DNA of 64,000 nt, from contig CP129490.1 of the NCBI GenBank assembly GCA_030584085.1, positions 1,831,511-1,895,510 on the forward strand, written 5' to 3'. A program made the position numbers and the translations under genes. Positions 27,905 through 37,059 of the stretch are shown here, piece after piece (the first letter of the stretch is position 1; every line of letters starts with the position of its first letter). The notes under the pieces were generated by a model that saw nothing but the letters and a program-made list of their open reading frames with translations, had not been told where the DNA came from and did not search any database. Source of the DNA: Melioribacteraceae bacterium (GTDB taxonomy: Bacteria; Bacteroidota; Ignavibacteria; Ignavibacteriales; Melioribacteraceae).

Positions 27905-28474
27905 ATGAAACTATACAAATTAGATAACGAAAATAAACTTTTCCCTTATGTTAATACATTCCCAAAACTTCACGATAGTGTATTTTTAGCTTCGGGTTCA
28001 AAAATAATTGGTGATGTTGAAATAAATGAAAACTCAAGTGTGTGGTATAACACAGTAATTCGCGGAGATGTACACTATATTAAAATAGGTTCCGGAACAA
28101 ATGTACAAGATAATTCAATGCTGCATGTGACTAATGGCAGATACCCTCTTCATATAGGGAACAATGTTACAATTGGACATTCTGTCACATTGCATGGTTG
28201 TACTCTTAAAGATCTTTGTCTTATTGGAATGGGGGCAATTGTTTTAGATGGTGCGGTAGTTGAATCAAACTCAATGGTCGCTGCCGGCACTGTTGTAAAA
28301 CCGGGATTCGTTGTACCATCGGGTAAACTTGTAGCTGGGGTTCCCGGCAAAGTCATACGAGATTTAACAGAAGCAGAAATTCTAGATTTTGAAGCATCGA
28401 CAAATAGATATATAGAATACACAAGAATTACAGTTGATTCCTTAATAAAATTTAATACCAAAAATGAAAATTAA
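27905..28474 (+). CDS. Gamma carbonic anhydrase family protein
   Basis: Left-handed parallel beta-helix protein with hexapeptide repeats, 189 residues. Metal-binding histidines appear in NSMLHVTNG and IGHSVTLHGC, and the N-terminal NSSVWYNTVIRGDVH is typical of the YrdA/PaaY/gamma-CA group. It may hydrate CO2, but many members have unknown or no carbonic anhydrase activity. It overlaps the next gene by 11 bases. Confidence 0.88.
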   Translation: MKLYKLDNENKLFPYVNTFPKLHDSVFLASGSKIIGDVEINENSSVWYNTVIRGDVHYIKIGSGTNVQDNSMLHVTNGRYPLHIGNNVTIGHSVTLHGCTLKDLCLIGMGAIVLDGAVVESNSMVAAGTVVKPGFVVPSGKLVAGVPGKVIRDLTEAEILDFEASTNRYIEYTRITVDSLIKFNTKNEN

Positions 28475-29330
28475 ATTTTGGGGAACAAGAGGATCGATTC
28501 CTGTACCGGGAAAAAATACAATTAAGTTTGGTGGTAATACTGCCTGTGTTCAAATTAGCGATGATGAAAATTTTATCATATTGGATGCCGGAACAGGTAT
28601 CAGAGAATTGGGTAATGAATTGATGCAAAATCACTTATGTAATGAAATTCATCTTTTAATTTCTCACACACACTGGGATCATATACAAGGTCTGCCATTT
28701 TTTAGTCCTATTTATAACGATCAATGTACATTAGATATTTATGCCGAAATTAAGCATGGGGCTTCTATCGATAGAATTTTTGAAACTCAGTGGGATCCGA
28801 ATTATTTCCCCGTAACTTCAGAGATATTTAAAGATAAGGTTAAGTACATTGAGATAGGAAATATGCAGAATATAGACGTTAACGGATTTAATGTTAGCTC
28901 AATAAACACACACCATTCCGAAGGCACACTTGCTTATAAAATTGAGAAAAACGGTAATAAAATAGTTTATATGACCGATAATGAATTGTATTATGATGCA
29001 AAAAGAAATCTACCCACACCGGAAGAAATTTTAGAGAAAAATAGACTTCAAGTAGAATTTATTAAAGATGCAGATATTCTTATTCACGATACAATGTACC
29101 AGCATGAGGACTATGGTGAAAAGATTGGTTGGGGACATTCAAATAATTATTCGGCTTCAGTATTTGCTAATCTTGGGAATGTAAAAAAACTATTGCTTTT
29201 CCATTATGATCCCGATTATTCGGATAGAAAGATTGAAGCAATCGAGTTAGAAACAAATGAACTGCTGAAAGAGTTGAACAGCTCTGTTGTTTGCGAAGGG
29301 GCTTTCGATGGTATGGAGTTAATAATCTAA
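28464..29330 (+). CDS. MBL-fold metallo-hydrolase
   Basis: Metallo-beta-lactamase-fold enzyme of 288 residues. It begins KIKFWGTRGSIPVPGKNT, which is the signature of a sub-family related to RNase Z and cyclic-phosphate phosphodiesterases (PhnP-like). The metal ligands are in SHTHWDHIQGLPFF (HxHxDH), with further ligands in INTHHSEG, YMTDNE, and IHDTMY near the C-terminal third. The exact substrate is unknown. It overlaps the gamma-CA gene and is one base from ybeY. Confidence 0.88.
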   Translation: MKIKFWGTRGSIPVPGKNTIKFGGNTACVQISDDENFIILDAGTGIRELGNELMQNHLCNEIHLLISHTHWDHIQGLPFFSPIYNDQCTLDIYAEIKHGASIDRIFETQWDPNYFPVTSEIFKDKVKYIEIGNMQNIDVNGFNVSSINTHHSEGTLAYKIEKNGNKIVYMTDNELYYDAKRNLPTPEEILEKNRLQVEFIKDADILIHDTMYQHEDYGEKIGWGHSNNYSASVFANLGNVKKLLLFHYDPDYSDRKIEAIELETNELLKELNSSVVCEGAFDGMELII

Positions 29331-29331
29331 T

Positions 29332-29775
29332 ATGAAAAACGTAAGCGTTGAAAATGAAAAGAATTATTTTATTTTAAAGCGAGAAGTACACGATATTCTT
29401 CAAAGGTTAAAAAGTGAATTAAATTTTTCAATCACTTCATTGCAAGTCAATTTTATCAGCTCTGAAGATATAACAAAAATAAATGAAGAATATTTACAGC
29501 ATGAAGGTAGTACAGATATAATAACCTTTAATTATTCAGAAGATACTTTTAATTTAGATGGAGAATGTTATATTTGCGTTCCGGTTGCGGAAGAAAATGC
29601 CAGAAAATACGACGTTTCAATACAAAATGAACTTTTGAGATTGATAATACACGGAATACTGCACTTAATTGGTTATGATGATCAGAATCAAAAAGATAAA
29701 AAAGTGATGAAGAAAGAAGAGAATAGACTAGTTAACTTATTGTTTAAACGAGATATGCGGATAATTAGAATATGA
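29332..29775 (+). CDS. ybeY: rRNA maturation RNase YbeY (altered third metal ligand)
   Basis: Single-strand-specific endoribonuclease needed for 16S rRNA 3' maturation and ribosome quality control, 147 residues. The motif is HGILHLIGYDDQNQKD. The usual HxxxHxxxxxH zinc triad has its first two histidines, but the third position is Asp instead of His. From general knowledge, Bacteroidota-type YbeY proteins vary at this site, so it may not be inactivating. The N-terminal LNFSITSLQVNFISSEDITKINEEYL is typical. It overlaps the DUF494 gene by 4 bases. Confidence 0.9.
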   Translation: MKNVSVENEKNYFILKREVHDILQRLKSELNFSITSLQVNFISSEDITKINEEYLQHEGSTDIITFNYSEDTFNLDGECYICVPVAEENARKYDVSIQNELLRLIIHGILHLIGYDDQNQKDKKVMKKEENRLVNLLFKRDMRIIRI

Positions 29776-30230
29776 CAAACAAAATTGTGGAAGTTCTTGC
29801 AAAGATATTGGACGGACTTAATAAAAATTATACTTTAGATGAAGTAAGTAAAATTATTAACAAAGAAAAAATTTATGATAACCAAACAGTTGGCGTAGCA
29901 TTCAGTTTGGTTTTTGATAAAGTACTAAGTAATAAATTAAAAGAAGAAGCAAATAGAAAAACTCCCTCTAAAAATTTTAGATTGCTTGATAATGATGAGT
30001 TGGAAGTAATAGGAATAGATAACTATAACTATTTAATTCACCTTGTAAACGTAGGTTTGTTAAGCAATAGTGATTTAGAAATGACATTAGAACAAATTAT
30101 GATGTATCCAAAAGAATTAATTACAAAAGATGATATAAATTGGATCATATTAATCTCACTAATTGACTTCAATACGGATATCCTACCAGGGAGCAGAGTT
30201 CTACTTTATTCTTCGGATACAATCAATTAA
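29772..30230 (+). CDS. smg: DUF494/Smg family protein
   Basis: 152-residue member of the Smg/DUF494 family. It has no known enzyme motif; the family's C-terminal segment YPKELITKDDINWIILISL is recognisable. The gene typically lies just before topA, as here (13 bases). In Proteobacteria it is named smg and found beside smf/topA. Function is unknown. Confidence 0.82.
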   Translation: MTNKIVEVLAKILDGLNKNYTLDEVSKIINKEKIYDNQTVGVAFSLVFDKVLSNKLKEEANRKTPSKNFRLLDNDELEVIGIDNYNYLIHLVNVGLLSNSDLEMTLEQIMMYPKELITKDDINWIILISLIDFNTDILPGSRVLLYSSDTIN

Positions 30231-30243
30231 ATGGTAATCAGAT

Positions 30244-32472
30244 ATGGCAAAAAATCTCGTTTTAGTTGAGTCGCCTTCTAAAGCTAAAACAATAAATAAA
30301 TATTTAGGCAGAAACTATACAGTCGAAGCAACTGTCGGTCATCTTAGAAACCTACCAAAGACTAAACTCGGTGTTGATATAGATGATGGTTTCAAACCAA
30401 AACTGCTTAACATGCGTGGTAAAGGCGACTTGATAAAAAAAATAAAATCTTTAGCAAAAAAAGCTGATAAAGTATTTATAGCAACTGACCCTGACCGTGA
30501 GGGCGAAGCTATTGCTCAAGATATTATTGATATTATTGATGGACATGATAAGGAAGAAGTTTACAGAGTGTTGTTTCATGAAATAACAAAAGAATCTGTA
30601 AAAAAATCCATGGCTTCACCGGTTCATGTTAATTCCTATCTGGTCATTTCACAACGTGCTAGAAGAGTAATGGATAGAATTATTGGTTATAAGCTTAGTC
30701 CATTTTTATGGCGTGCGATGATAGAAGAATCTAGTAACTCCTTGTCTGCGGGGAGAGTTCAATCTGTTGCTCTAAGATTAATTTGTGAACGTGAAGAAGA
30801 GATAAATAAATTTATACCAATTGAGTATTGGTCGCTAGTTGGCAAATTTGACACAGAAAAGAAAGAATCAATTGAAGCTAAATTATTTTCTGTGGATAAT
30901 AAAACTATAAAAGTTCCGCCAAAAGCAGAAATGAATGAAGATGAGTGGAAAGAATTTTTCAAGAATAATTTTGCAATTAGGAATCAAGAAGAAGCTGAAA
31001 AATTATTTGAAGATGTGAACTCCAAAAGTAATTTTCATATTTCTGAAGTAACAAAAAAAGCAACAAAGCGAAATCCTTATGCACCGTTCATAACTTCGAC
31101 GCTGCAATCTGAGGCTTCTAAATCGTTAGGATTTAGACCACGCAAAACTATGATGGTCGCACAAAGTTTATACGAAGGACTTGAACTTGGTGATGAAGGT
31201 TTCACCGGTTTGATAACTTACATGCGTACGGATTCTACTAGATTAAATGTTGAGATCGTTGATAGTGCAAGAGAATACATAGAAGAGAAATTTGGTAAAG
31301 AATACAAACCTGCAGATCCCAGATTATTTGGGAAAAAAGCAAAAGGAAACATTCAAGATGCGCATGAAGCAATTCGACCAACTTCTGTAAATTATTCTCC
31401 GGAGTTCGTCAAAGATTATTTGAATAAAGACCAATTCCGTTTATACGAATTGATTTGGAAAAGGTTTGTAGCTTCTCAAATGGAGAGCGCTCAACTCGAG
31501 ACAACAACGGTAAATATAAAATCCGATCAATATATTTTTAGAGCGTCCGGAACAGCTGTTAAATTCCCCGGATTCATGGCTTTATATGATGAATCAAAAG
31601 AAGATAATGGTGATTCAGAAAATGGAAATGGAAAAATCCCGTTGGGATTGTTACAAGATCAAAAATTGGATTTATCCGATCTTGTAAAAAATCAACATTT
31701 CACTAAACCACCGCCGCGTTTCTCCGAAAGTACTTTGATAAAGGAATTAGAAAGTAATGGAATTGGAAGACCAAGTACATACGCAAGTATTATGGGGACA
31801 TTGCAAGACCGTGAATATGTTACCCAAGAACAACGAAAACTTTTTCCCTCTGATTTGGGTGTAAAGGTGAACAAGTTCCTAATAGAAAACTTCCCTAAGA
31901 TTGTTGAGGTTGGATTTACAGCTAGAATGGAAGAAGAACTTGATCAAATGGCAGAAGGTGAAATTGAATATGAAAAAGCGTTGAATGACTTTTATACTCC
32001 ATTTGCTTCATCCTTAAAAGAAGTGGAAGAAAATATTAAGCCGATAGAATGCGATAAATGCGGTTCTCCTATGGATATTAGAATCGGTAGATTTGGAAGA
32101 TTCTTGGCTTGCACAAATTATCCGGATTGTAAAAACATCAAATCATTAAAAGAATTCTCTAACGGTGGTGCCAGCGCTGAACCTGAATTCACAGGTGATC
32201 TTTGTCCTAAATGCGAAAATAAAACAATATATAGATACGGAAAATTCGGAAAATTTATTGGTTGTTCAAATTATCCCGATTGCGATTTCACAAAGCAAAT
32301 TGATATCGGAATGAAATGCCCAAAGTGTAAAGAGGGTGATGTTGTTGTAAAAAGAACACGCAGAGCAAAAATATTTTACGGCTGCAGTAAATATCCTGAT
32401 TGCGATTATGCAAGTTGGACAAAACCAAAACCTGAAGGTGACACTGATGAATCCGAAGGTTCAGAGGAATGA
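30244..32472 (+). CDS. topA: DNA topoisomerase I (type IA)
   Basis: Relaxes negative supercoils by transient single-strand breakage, 742 residues. The toprim domain starts VLVESPSKAKTINKYLG and contains ATDPDREGEAIA. The catalytic tyrosine is in GLITYMRTDSTRL (about residue 326). Three C-terminal zinc ribbons follow: CDKCGSPMDIRIGRF, CPKCENKTIYRYGKF and CPKCKEGDV, each ending in a YPDC. That number of ribbons is normal. It overlaps xerD by ATGA, so they are co-translated. Confidence 0.97.
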   Translation: MAKNLVLVESPSKAKTINKYLGRNYTVEATVGHLRNLPKTKLGVDIDDGFKPKLLNMRGKGDLIKKIKSLAKKADKVFIATDPDREGEAIAQDIIDIIDGHDKEEVYRVLFHEITKESVKKSMASPVHVNSYLVISQRARRVMDRIIGYKLSPFLWRAMIEESSNSLSAGRVQSVALRLICEREEEINKFIPIEYWSLVGKFDTEKKESIEAKLFSVDNKTIKVPPKAEMNEDEWKEFFKNNFAIRNQEEAEKLFEDVNSKSNFHISEVTKKATKRNPYAPFITSTLQSEASKSLGFRPRKTMMVAQSLYEGLELGDEGFTGLITYMRTDSTRLNVEIVDSAREYIEEKFGKEYKPADPRLFGKKAKGNIQDAHEAIRPTSVNYSPEFVKDYLNKDQFRLYELIWKRFVASQMESAQLETTTVNIKSDQYIFRASGTAVKFPGFMALYDESKEDNGDSENGNGKIPLGLLQDQKLDLSDLVKNQHFTKPPPRFSESTLIKELESNGIGRPSTYASIMGTLQDREYVTQEQRKLFPSDLGVKVNKFLIENFPKIVEVGFTARMEEELDQMAEGEIEYEKALNDFYTPFASSLKEVEENIKPIECDKCGSPMDIRIGRFGRFLACTNYPDCKNIKSLKEFSNGGASAEPEFTGDLCPKCENKTIYRYGKFGKFIGCSNYPDCDFTKQIDIGMKCPKCKEGDVVVKRTRRAKIFYGCSKYPDCDYASWTKPKPEGDTDESEGSEE

Positions 32473-33362
32473 GTGAGCCGGTAATATCAAAAACAATTGA
32501 CGAATTTTTATCTGATTTGGAGAACGTTAGAAGATACTCTGACAATACAATCTCCGCATATCGAAAGGATCTGATTCAGTTTATTGATTTTCTAAATGAA
32601 CGAAATATTGATTCTATTTGTCAGATAAGTGAAAAAGTTGTAAGACAATATTTAATAAACCTGAATAAATCTGAATTATCAAAAAGTTCAATATCTAGGA
32701 AATTATCTTCTTTAAGAAGTTATTTTGATTTCATAGTCGAAAATTTTGAAAATTCAACAAATCCCGTTAAAAAGATTTCAAACCCAAAGCATAAGAGAAA
32801 ACTTCCTTCAATAATAAATCTTGACTCTTATGATGAAATTATTAAATTATTATCTGAAGATGATGATGTTTTTAGGAGAAATTTGAATACAGCAATCTTC
32901 GAACTTTTATACGGTTCCTCACTTCGAGTTTCTGAACTTTGCTCGATAAAGATGAATGATATTGATATTACAAACAAGACAATTAAAGTTCTTGGCAAAG
33001 GTTCAAAGTTTAGAATAGTACCGTTAGGTAACAAGTCAATTCAATTAATAGAAAGATATATTCATTCCCGCAATCAATTAAATAACACAAATTTTCTAGT
33101 TGATCAAACTGGAAACTCTTTGGATCGATGGTATGTATACCGGGTAGTAAAAAAGTATCTAAGCAAGGTTACCGACATAGAAAAGAAAAGCCCGCACGTA
33201 CTTCGTCATAGTTCTGCAACTGAAATGTTGAACAGAGGTGCTGATTTGATGGCAGTAAAGGAAATTTTAGGTCATGAAAATTTATCCACCACTCAAATTT
33301 ATACACACGTTAGTGTTGAAAAATTAAAAAAATCATATAAATCCGCACATCCAAAATCATAA
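32469..33362 (+). CDS. xerD: Tyrosine recombinase XerC/XerD
   Basis: Site-specific recombinase that resolves chromosome dimers at dif, 297 residues. The N-terminal SAM-like domain begins IDEFLSDLENVRRYSDNTI. Catalytic residues are in LYGSSLRVSELCSI (Arg), HVLRHSSATEML (HxxR), LGHENLSTTQIYTHV (His and the Tyr nucleophile). Whether it is C or D cannot be decided from one gene. It follows topA with a 4-base overlap. No dif-like site was noticed in the window. Confidence 0.93.
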   Translation: MSEPVISKTIDEFLSDLENVRRYSDNTISAYRKDLIQFIDFLNERNIDSICQISEKVVRQYLINLNKSELSKSSISRKLSSLRSYFDFIVENFENSTNPVKKISNPKHKRKLPSIINLDSYDEIIKLLSEDDDVFRRNLNTAIFELLYGSSLRVSELCSIKMNDIDITNKTIKVLGKGSKFRIVPLGNKSIQLIERYIHSRNQLNNTNFLVDQTGNSLDRWYVYRVVKKYLSKVTDIEKKSPHVLRHSSATEMLNRGADLMAVKEILGHENLSTTQIYTHVSVEKLKKSYKSAHPKS

Positions 33363-33372
33363 AGGAGAAAAT

Positions 33373-33675
33373 ATGAATATCCAAATTACTTCCCGCAAAT
33401 TCACAGCAAAGGATTCGTTGAATGACTTCATAAAAGATGAAGTCCAAAAATTGTCAAGATTCAATTCTGATATAATGGATGCAAATGTAGTTCTAAGTTT
33501 TCTCCACAATAATAACAGTATTAAATCCGCGGAAATTACTCTCCATGTTCCCGGTAAAGTTTTCAAAGCAGAAGATACAACAGAAGATTTTAGAAAATCT
33601 ATAAGCGGTGCAGCTTCAAAAATAGAACGCCAATTGAGAAAATTAAAAACAAAAAGATTAGCAAAAACCAGATGA
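33373..33675 (+). CDS. hpf: Ribosome hibernation factor (short HPF/RaiA family)
   Basis: Binds the 30S subunit and suppresses translation in stationary phase. It has 100 residues, the short form of the family without the dimerisation domain. The N-terminus IQITSRKFTAKDSLNDFIKD and the middle VVLSFLHNNN match the beta-alpha-beta-beta-beta-alpha fold. It follows xerD by 10 bases, with GGAG before its ATG, and overlaps hprK by 4. Confidence 0.88.
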   Translation: MNIQITSRKFTAKDSLNDFIKDEVQKLSRFNSDIMDANVVLSFLHNNNSIKSAEITLHVPGKVFKAEDTTEDFRKSISGAASKIERQLRKLKTKRLAKTR

Positions 33676-34685
33676 TCACCATCAACAAAAAAAATATATC
33701 ACGTAAAGAAAATATTACGGTAGAGTTTTTTTGTAAACATGTAGAAAAGCAATTTAAACTAAAGTTGTTAGGTGATCGTGTTGGAATGGAACGTTTAATA
33801 ACCGATCAAAATTTACACAGACCCGGCTTGGCTTTAGCCGGGTTTGTTGATTTATTTTCATTCAATCGTGTTCAAATATTTGGAAATACTGAGGTAAGAT
33901 ATCTTAAACAACTTGATTCTGATCAGAGGAAATTTAGTTTAGAGAGAATCTTCCAATTTGAAATACCTTGTCTAATTTTTACAAACGGAAATAAACCTCC
34001 CGAAGAAGTTATAGAACTTGCAAATAAACATAAGATTGCAGTTTTCGGTTCAAGTTATTCAACTACTAAATTAGTTTATCTAATAAGTGATTTTTTAGAT
34101 GACCAATTTTCTGAAAGGATATCAATCCACGGTTCTTTTGTTGATGTGTACGGAGTTGGTATGCTATTCGTTGGGAAATCCGGAATAGGGAAGAGTGAAG
34201 TTGCTCTTGATCTAGTTGAGCGTGGTCACAGATTGGTCGCAGATGATGTTGTAATCTTCACAAAGAAAGGTGAAGGTATCTTGATGGGAGCTGGCACTGA
34301 TTTGATTAAGCACTTTATGGAATTGCGCGGTGTTGGAATTGTAGATGTGCGAAGCATGTTTGGTATTCGAGCAATAAGATTTCAGAAACGTCTTGAACTC
34401 GTGATTGAAATGGAAGTCTGGGATGAAAAAGGACATTACACCAGAACCGGTTTAGATGATAGTGTTATAAATATATCTGAAGTAGAAATTCCTTATATAA
34501 AACTTCCGATTGTTCCCGGTAAAAATTTAACTGTGATTGCTGAAGTGATTGCGTTGAATTATTTACTAAAACATTACGGATATGACGCAGCCAAAGAATT
34601 ACAAAAGAATTTAACTGACGAAATAACTAAGAAAAAAAGAGAAAGTAACAGAGTAGTTGACTATTTTGAGCATGATTTTGAATAA
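33672..34685 (+). CDS. hprK: HPr kinase/phosphorylase
   Basis: Bifunctional enzyme that phosphorylates and dephosphorylates HPr on a serine in Gram-positive sugar regulation, 337 residues. The Walker A loop VGKSGIGKSEVALDLVERGH is near residue 166, with the C-terminal signature VVDYFEHDFE less conserved. The N-terminal DRTL-type domain includes GLALAGFVDLF. No ptsH or other PTS gene occurs nearby, which is usual in this lineage and leaves its client protein unknown. It overlaps hpf by 4 bases; hpf-hprK pairing is conserved in Chlorobi/Bacteroidota (established pattern). Confidence 0.93.
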   Translation: MITINKKNISRKENITVEFFCKHVEKQFKLKLLGDRVGMERLITDQNLHRPGLALAGFVDLFSFNRVQIFGNTEVRYLKQLDSDQRKFSLERIFQFEIPCLIFTNGNKPPEEVIELANKHKIAVFGSSYSTTKLVYLISDFLDDQFSERISIHGSFVDVYGVGMLFVGKSGIGKSEVALDLVERGHRLVADDVVIFTKKGEGILMGAGTDLIKHFMELRGVGIVDVRSMFGIRAIRFQKRLELVIEMEVWDEKGHYTRTGLDDSVINISEVEIPYIKLPIVPGKNLTVIAEVIALNYLLKHYGYDAAKELQKNLTDEITKKKRESNRVVDYFEHDFE

Positions 34686-34704
34686 AAATAACAATATTAT
34701 TCGC

Positions 34705-34733
34705 TTGACTTGCTTATACACTTTTGTTAACTT
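34705..34733 (+). promoter_or_regulatory. Candidate promoter of the M23 peptidase gene
   Basis: TTGACT (34705-34710) and TAACTT (34728-34733) with exactly 17 bases between, in the 60-base gap after hprK. Spacing to the ATG at 34746 leaves a very short leader. This is sequence match only. Confidence 0.4.
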
Positions 34734-34745
34734 CGCACCAAAATT

Positions 34746-35672
34746 ATGAAGCATTTTTACTATTTCTCAAAAAACAAGCTGAAATTTGTCGAAATAAAGA
34801 ATTTTTACAAGAAATTTCTATTTCTTGTAATGTTTTTTTCGATAGTTTCTTCATTTCTAGTCTTTAGCGGATATTTCATCGTAAATGAGATATTGAATCC
34901 GGATTTAGAAGTAAAAGCACTTCAAAAGAAAAATCGTAATCTTCAAACACAATTAAACGAGTTGATAAATAAGTATCAAAATTTTGATACACAATTAGAA
35001 GGTTTGATTGCGCAAAGTAACGATTTACGTTTGAGAGTTAACCTAGAACCACTTGCCGATGAAGATAGAAAGTTTGGAATTGGCGGTAGTGTATTTGAAG
35101 AATACATCCCAAGCAATTCCATCGAATTTGATAATTTACTCCGTGGATTGAATTCCTACGTTGATGAGATCAATACTAAACTTCAATTGGAAAAAAATAA
35201 TTATTCCGAAATTGAAACCACTTTAGAACTCAATGAAAAATTATTTGAATCAATACCAGCTATAATTCCAACCACAGGTAGAGTTAGTGATAGTTATGGA
35301 ATGCGGATGCACCCGATTCTAAAAATTAGAAGAATGCATCCTGGTCTGGATATAGTGGCAAACATCGGAACACCTGTTTATGCTCCTGGTGGTGGTGTTG
35401 TAACATTTAGCGGTAGAAGGGGCGGATATGGTCTTACCCTGGAAATAGATCATGGATTTGGTTACCAAACTGTGTATGCCCATTTATCAAGTATAAATGT
35501 TAAGAAGGGGCAAAAATTAAAACGTGGTGATCTGATCGCTGAAACCGGTAATTCCGGAAAGTTATCAACCGGTCCTCACTTACATTATGAAGTACGACAT
35601 AATGGAATAGCTTTGAATCCGTCAAATTTCATGTATGATGACGTAGATCTATTCGAAGTTGTTTCCAACTAA
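34746..35672 (+). CDS. M23 family metallopeptidase (LytM-type)
   Basis: Peptidoglycan endopeptidase-type protein, 308 residues. Membrane anchor at about residues 25-50 (FLVMFFSIVSSFLVFSGYFI), a coiled-coil stretch (LQKKNRNLQTQLNELINKYQ), then the M23 domain with HPGLDIVANIGTPVYAPGGG (Hx3D) and HLHYEVRHNG (HxH). The zinc ligands appear intact, so it may be an active hydrolase rather than a degenerate LytM activator. It likely has its own promoter and ends about 50 bases before the DUF2795 gene. Confidence 0.9.
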   Translation: MKHFYYFSKNKLKFVEIKNFYKKFLFLVMFFSIVSSFLVFSGYFIVNEILNPDLEVKALQKKNRNLQTQLNELINKYQNFDTQLEGLIAQSNDLRLRVNLEPLADEDRKFGIGGSVFEEYIPSNSIEFDNLLRGLNSYVDEINTKLQLEKNNYSEIETTLELNEKLFESIPAIIPTTGRVSDSYGMRMHPILKIRRMHPGLDIVANIGTPVYAPGGGVVTFSGRRGGYGLTLEIDHGFGYQTVYAHLSSINVKKGQKLKRGDLIAETGNSGKLSTGPHLHYEVRHNGIALNPSNFMYDDVDLFEVVSN

Positions 35673-35724
35673 ATTAAACAACTATTATTAAATATAACCC
35701 TTTTATTAGAGGAGTAATACTCAT

Positions 35725-35952
35725 ATGATATGGACGGTTGAATTAGCCTCTTATTTAGATGACGCACCTTGGCCTGCTACAAAAGAAGAGCTAATTGACT
35801 ACGCTGAGCGAATTGGCGCTCCTTTAGAAGTTGTTGAAAATCTGAATGAATTAGAAGATAACGAAGAACCCTATGAATCAATTGAAGATATTTGGCCTGA
35901 CTATCCCAGTGATGAGGACTTCTTTTATTCGGATGATGATGATTTTAATTAA
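35725..35952 (+). CDS. DUF2795 domain protein, small and very acidic
   Basis: 75 residues. The first 45 residues form the conserved DUF2795 segment, ELASYLDDAPWPATKEELIDYAERIGAP, and the tail is extremely acidic, with a run of Asp around DEDFFYSDDDDFN. This domain is seen across several bacterial phyla without a known function. The GAGGAG site just before the ATG supports translation. It lies between an M23 peptidase and holB. It could be a nucleic-acid- or protein-binding regulator, but nothing in the sequence proves that. Confidence 0.85.
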   Translation: MIWTVELASYLDDAPWPATKEELIDYAERIGAPLEVVENLNELEDNEEPYESIEDIWPDYPSDEDFFYSDDDDFN

Positions 35953-35963
35953 TTCCGCTAAAT

Positions 35964-37058
35964 ATGGTTGACCAACTTGATAATATTATTGGGCAACCCC
36001 ATGCCGTTAATCAACTCAAATCTTTAGTTAGAAATAATAGAATTCCCCACGCATTAATTTTCTCAGGTCAATCAGGTGTGGGGAAATTCTATAGTGCTAT
36101 CCAGTTTATTAAGACAATAAATCAAGCAAAAGATTACTCAAAAATCGAACAGTTTGAAGAACCGCTCGTTAAACTGATCCTGCCATTACCAAGAGGAAAA
36201 AACGAGGTCAACGAATCTTCTGGCACCGAGAAATTAACCGATAAACAATTAGACGATCTTAAAAAAGAAATATTGAAGAAACAAAAAAATCTCTTCTACA
36301 AAATTCAACTTGATGGCGCTAACAATATTAAAATTAGCAGCATCAGAGAAGTAAGAAAATTTCTAAGTATAGAATACTCCGATATAAAATATAGAGCAGT
36401 AATAATTGAAGATGCTCATCTGATGAATAAAGAATCTCAAAATGCACTTTTAAAATCTTTAGAGGAACCTCCTCAAGGCGTGATTTTTATTTTGCTGACA
36501 TCGAATGAAGATTGGTTGTTATCTACAATTCTTTCAAGATGTTGGAAAGTACAGTTTAAATCTCTTTCCTTTGATATAATTACCGAAATTTTAGAAAGTA
36601 AATTCAAAATAGAAAAAGAATCCGCTTCAAAAGCAGCACTCTTTTCAGAAGGATCTGTGACTCAAGGACTGAATTTAGTTGAAAACGAGATGATCTCTTT
36701 AATAGATTCTACAATAAAATTTATGCGTTATTCCTTAGGAGGCTGGTATAATTCAGCCTATAATGAACTTAAAACCGCCACCGATGATTTTAATAGATCA
36801 AAAGTTTTTGAAGTGATGAAGTTGGTCAATATTTGGTTGACTGATACACGTAGAAACAAATTAGATTATCAATTTTACTACTTTCATGACTATCCGGATA
36901 CCCTTGAAAAATTCAATAAAAGCTTTCCAAACGCAAAAATTGATGAATTGATTAAAGAAATAGATGAGTTAATAGAATCAATGGATAAAAACATCCTATT
37001 GAATGTTATTATTCTAAATCTTATTTTAAAATTGAATTTTATCCTAACTCGGAAATAA
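35964..37058 (+). CDS. holB: DNA polymerase III delta' subunit / clamp-loader ATPase-like
   Basis: Clamp-loader subunit, 364 residues. The Walker A-like loop is SGQSGVGKFYSA, followed by the AAA core with EDAHLMNKESQNALLKSLEEPP and LSRCWKVQFKSL, all typical of delta'. The zinc-finger cysteines of DnaX-type proteins are absent, as expected for delta'. It lies directly before ricT, a gene order widely conserved in bacteria. The gap to ricT is one base. Confidence 0.9.
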   Translation: MVDQLDNIIGQPHAVNQLKSLVRNNRIPHALIFSGQSGVGKFYSAIQFIKTINQAKDYSKIEQFEEPLVKLILPLPRGKNEVNESSGTEKLTDKQLDDLKKEILKKQKNLFYKIQLDGANNIKISSIREVRKFLSIEYSDIKYRAVIIEDAHLMNKESQNALLKSLEEPPQGVIFILLTSNEDWLLSTILSRCWKVQFKSLSFDIITEILESKFKIEKESASKAALFSEGSVTQGLNLVENEMISLIDSTIKFMRYSLGGWYNSAYNELKTATDDFNRSKVFEVMKLVNIWLTDTRRNKLDYQFYYFHDYPDTLEKFNKSFPNAKIDELIKEIDELIESMDKNILLNVIILNLILKLNFILTRK

Positions 37059-37059
37059 A

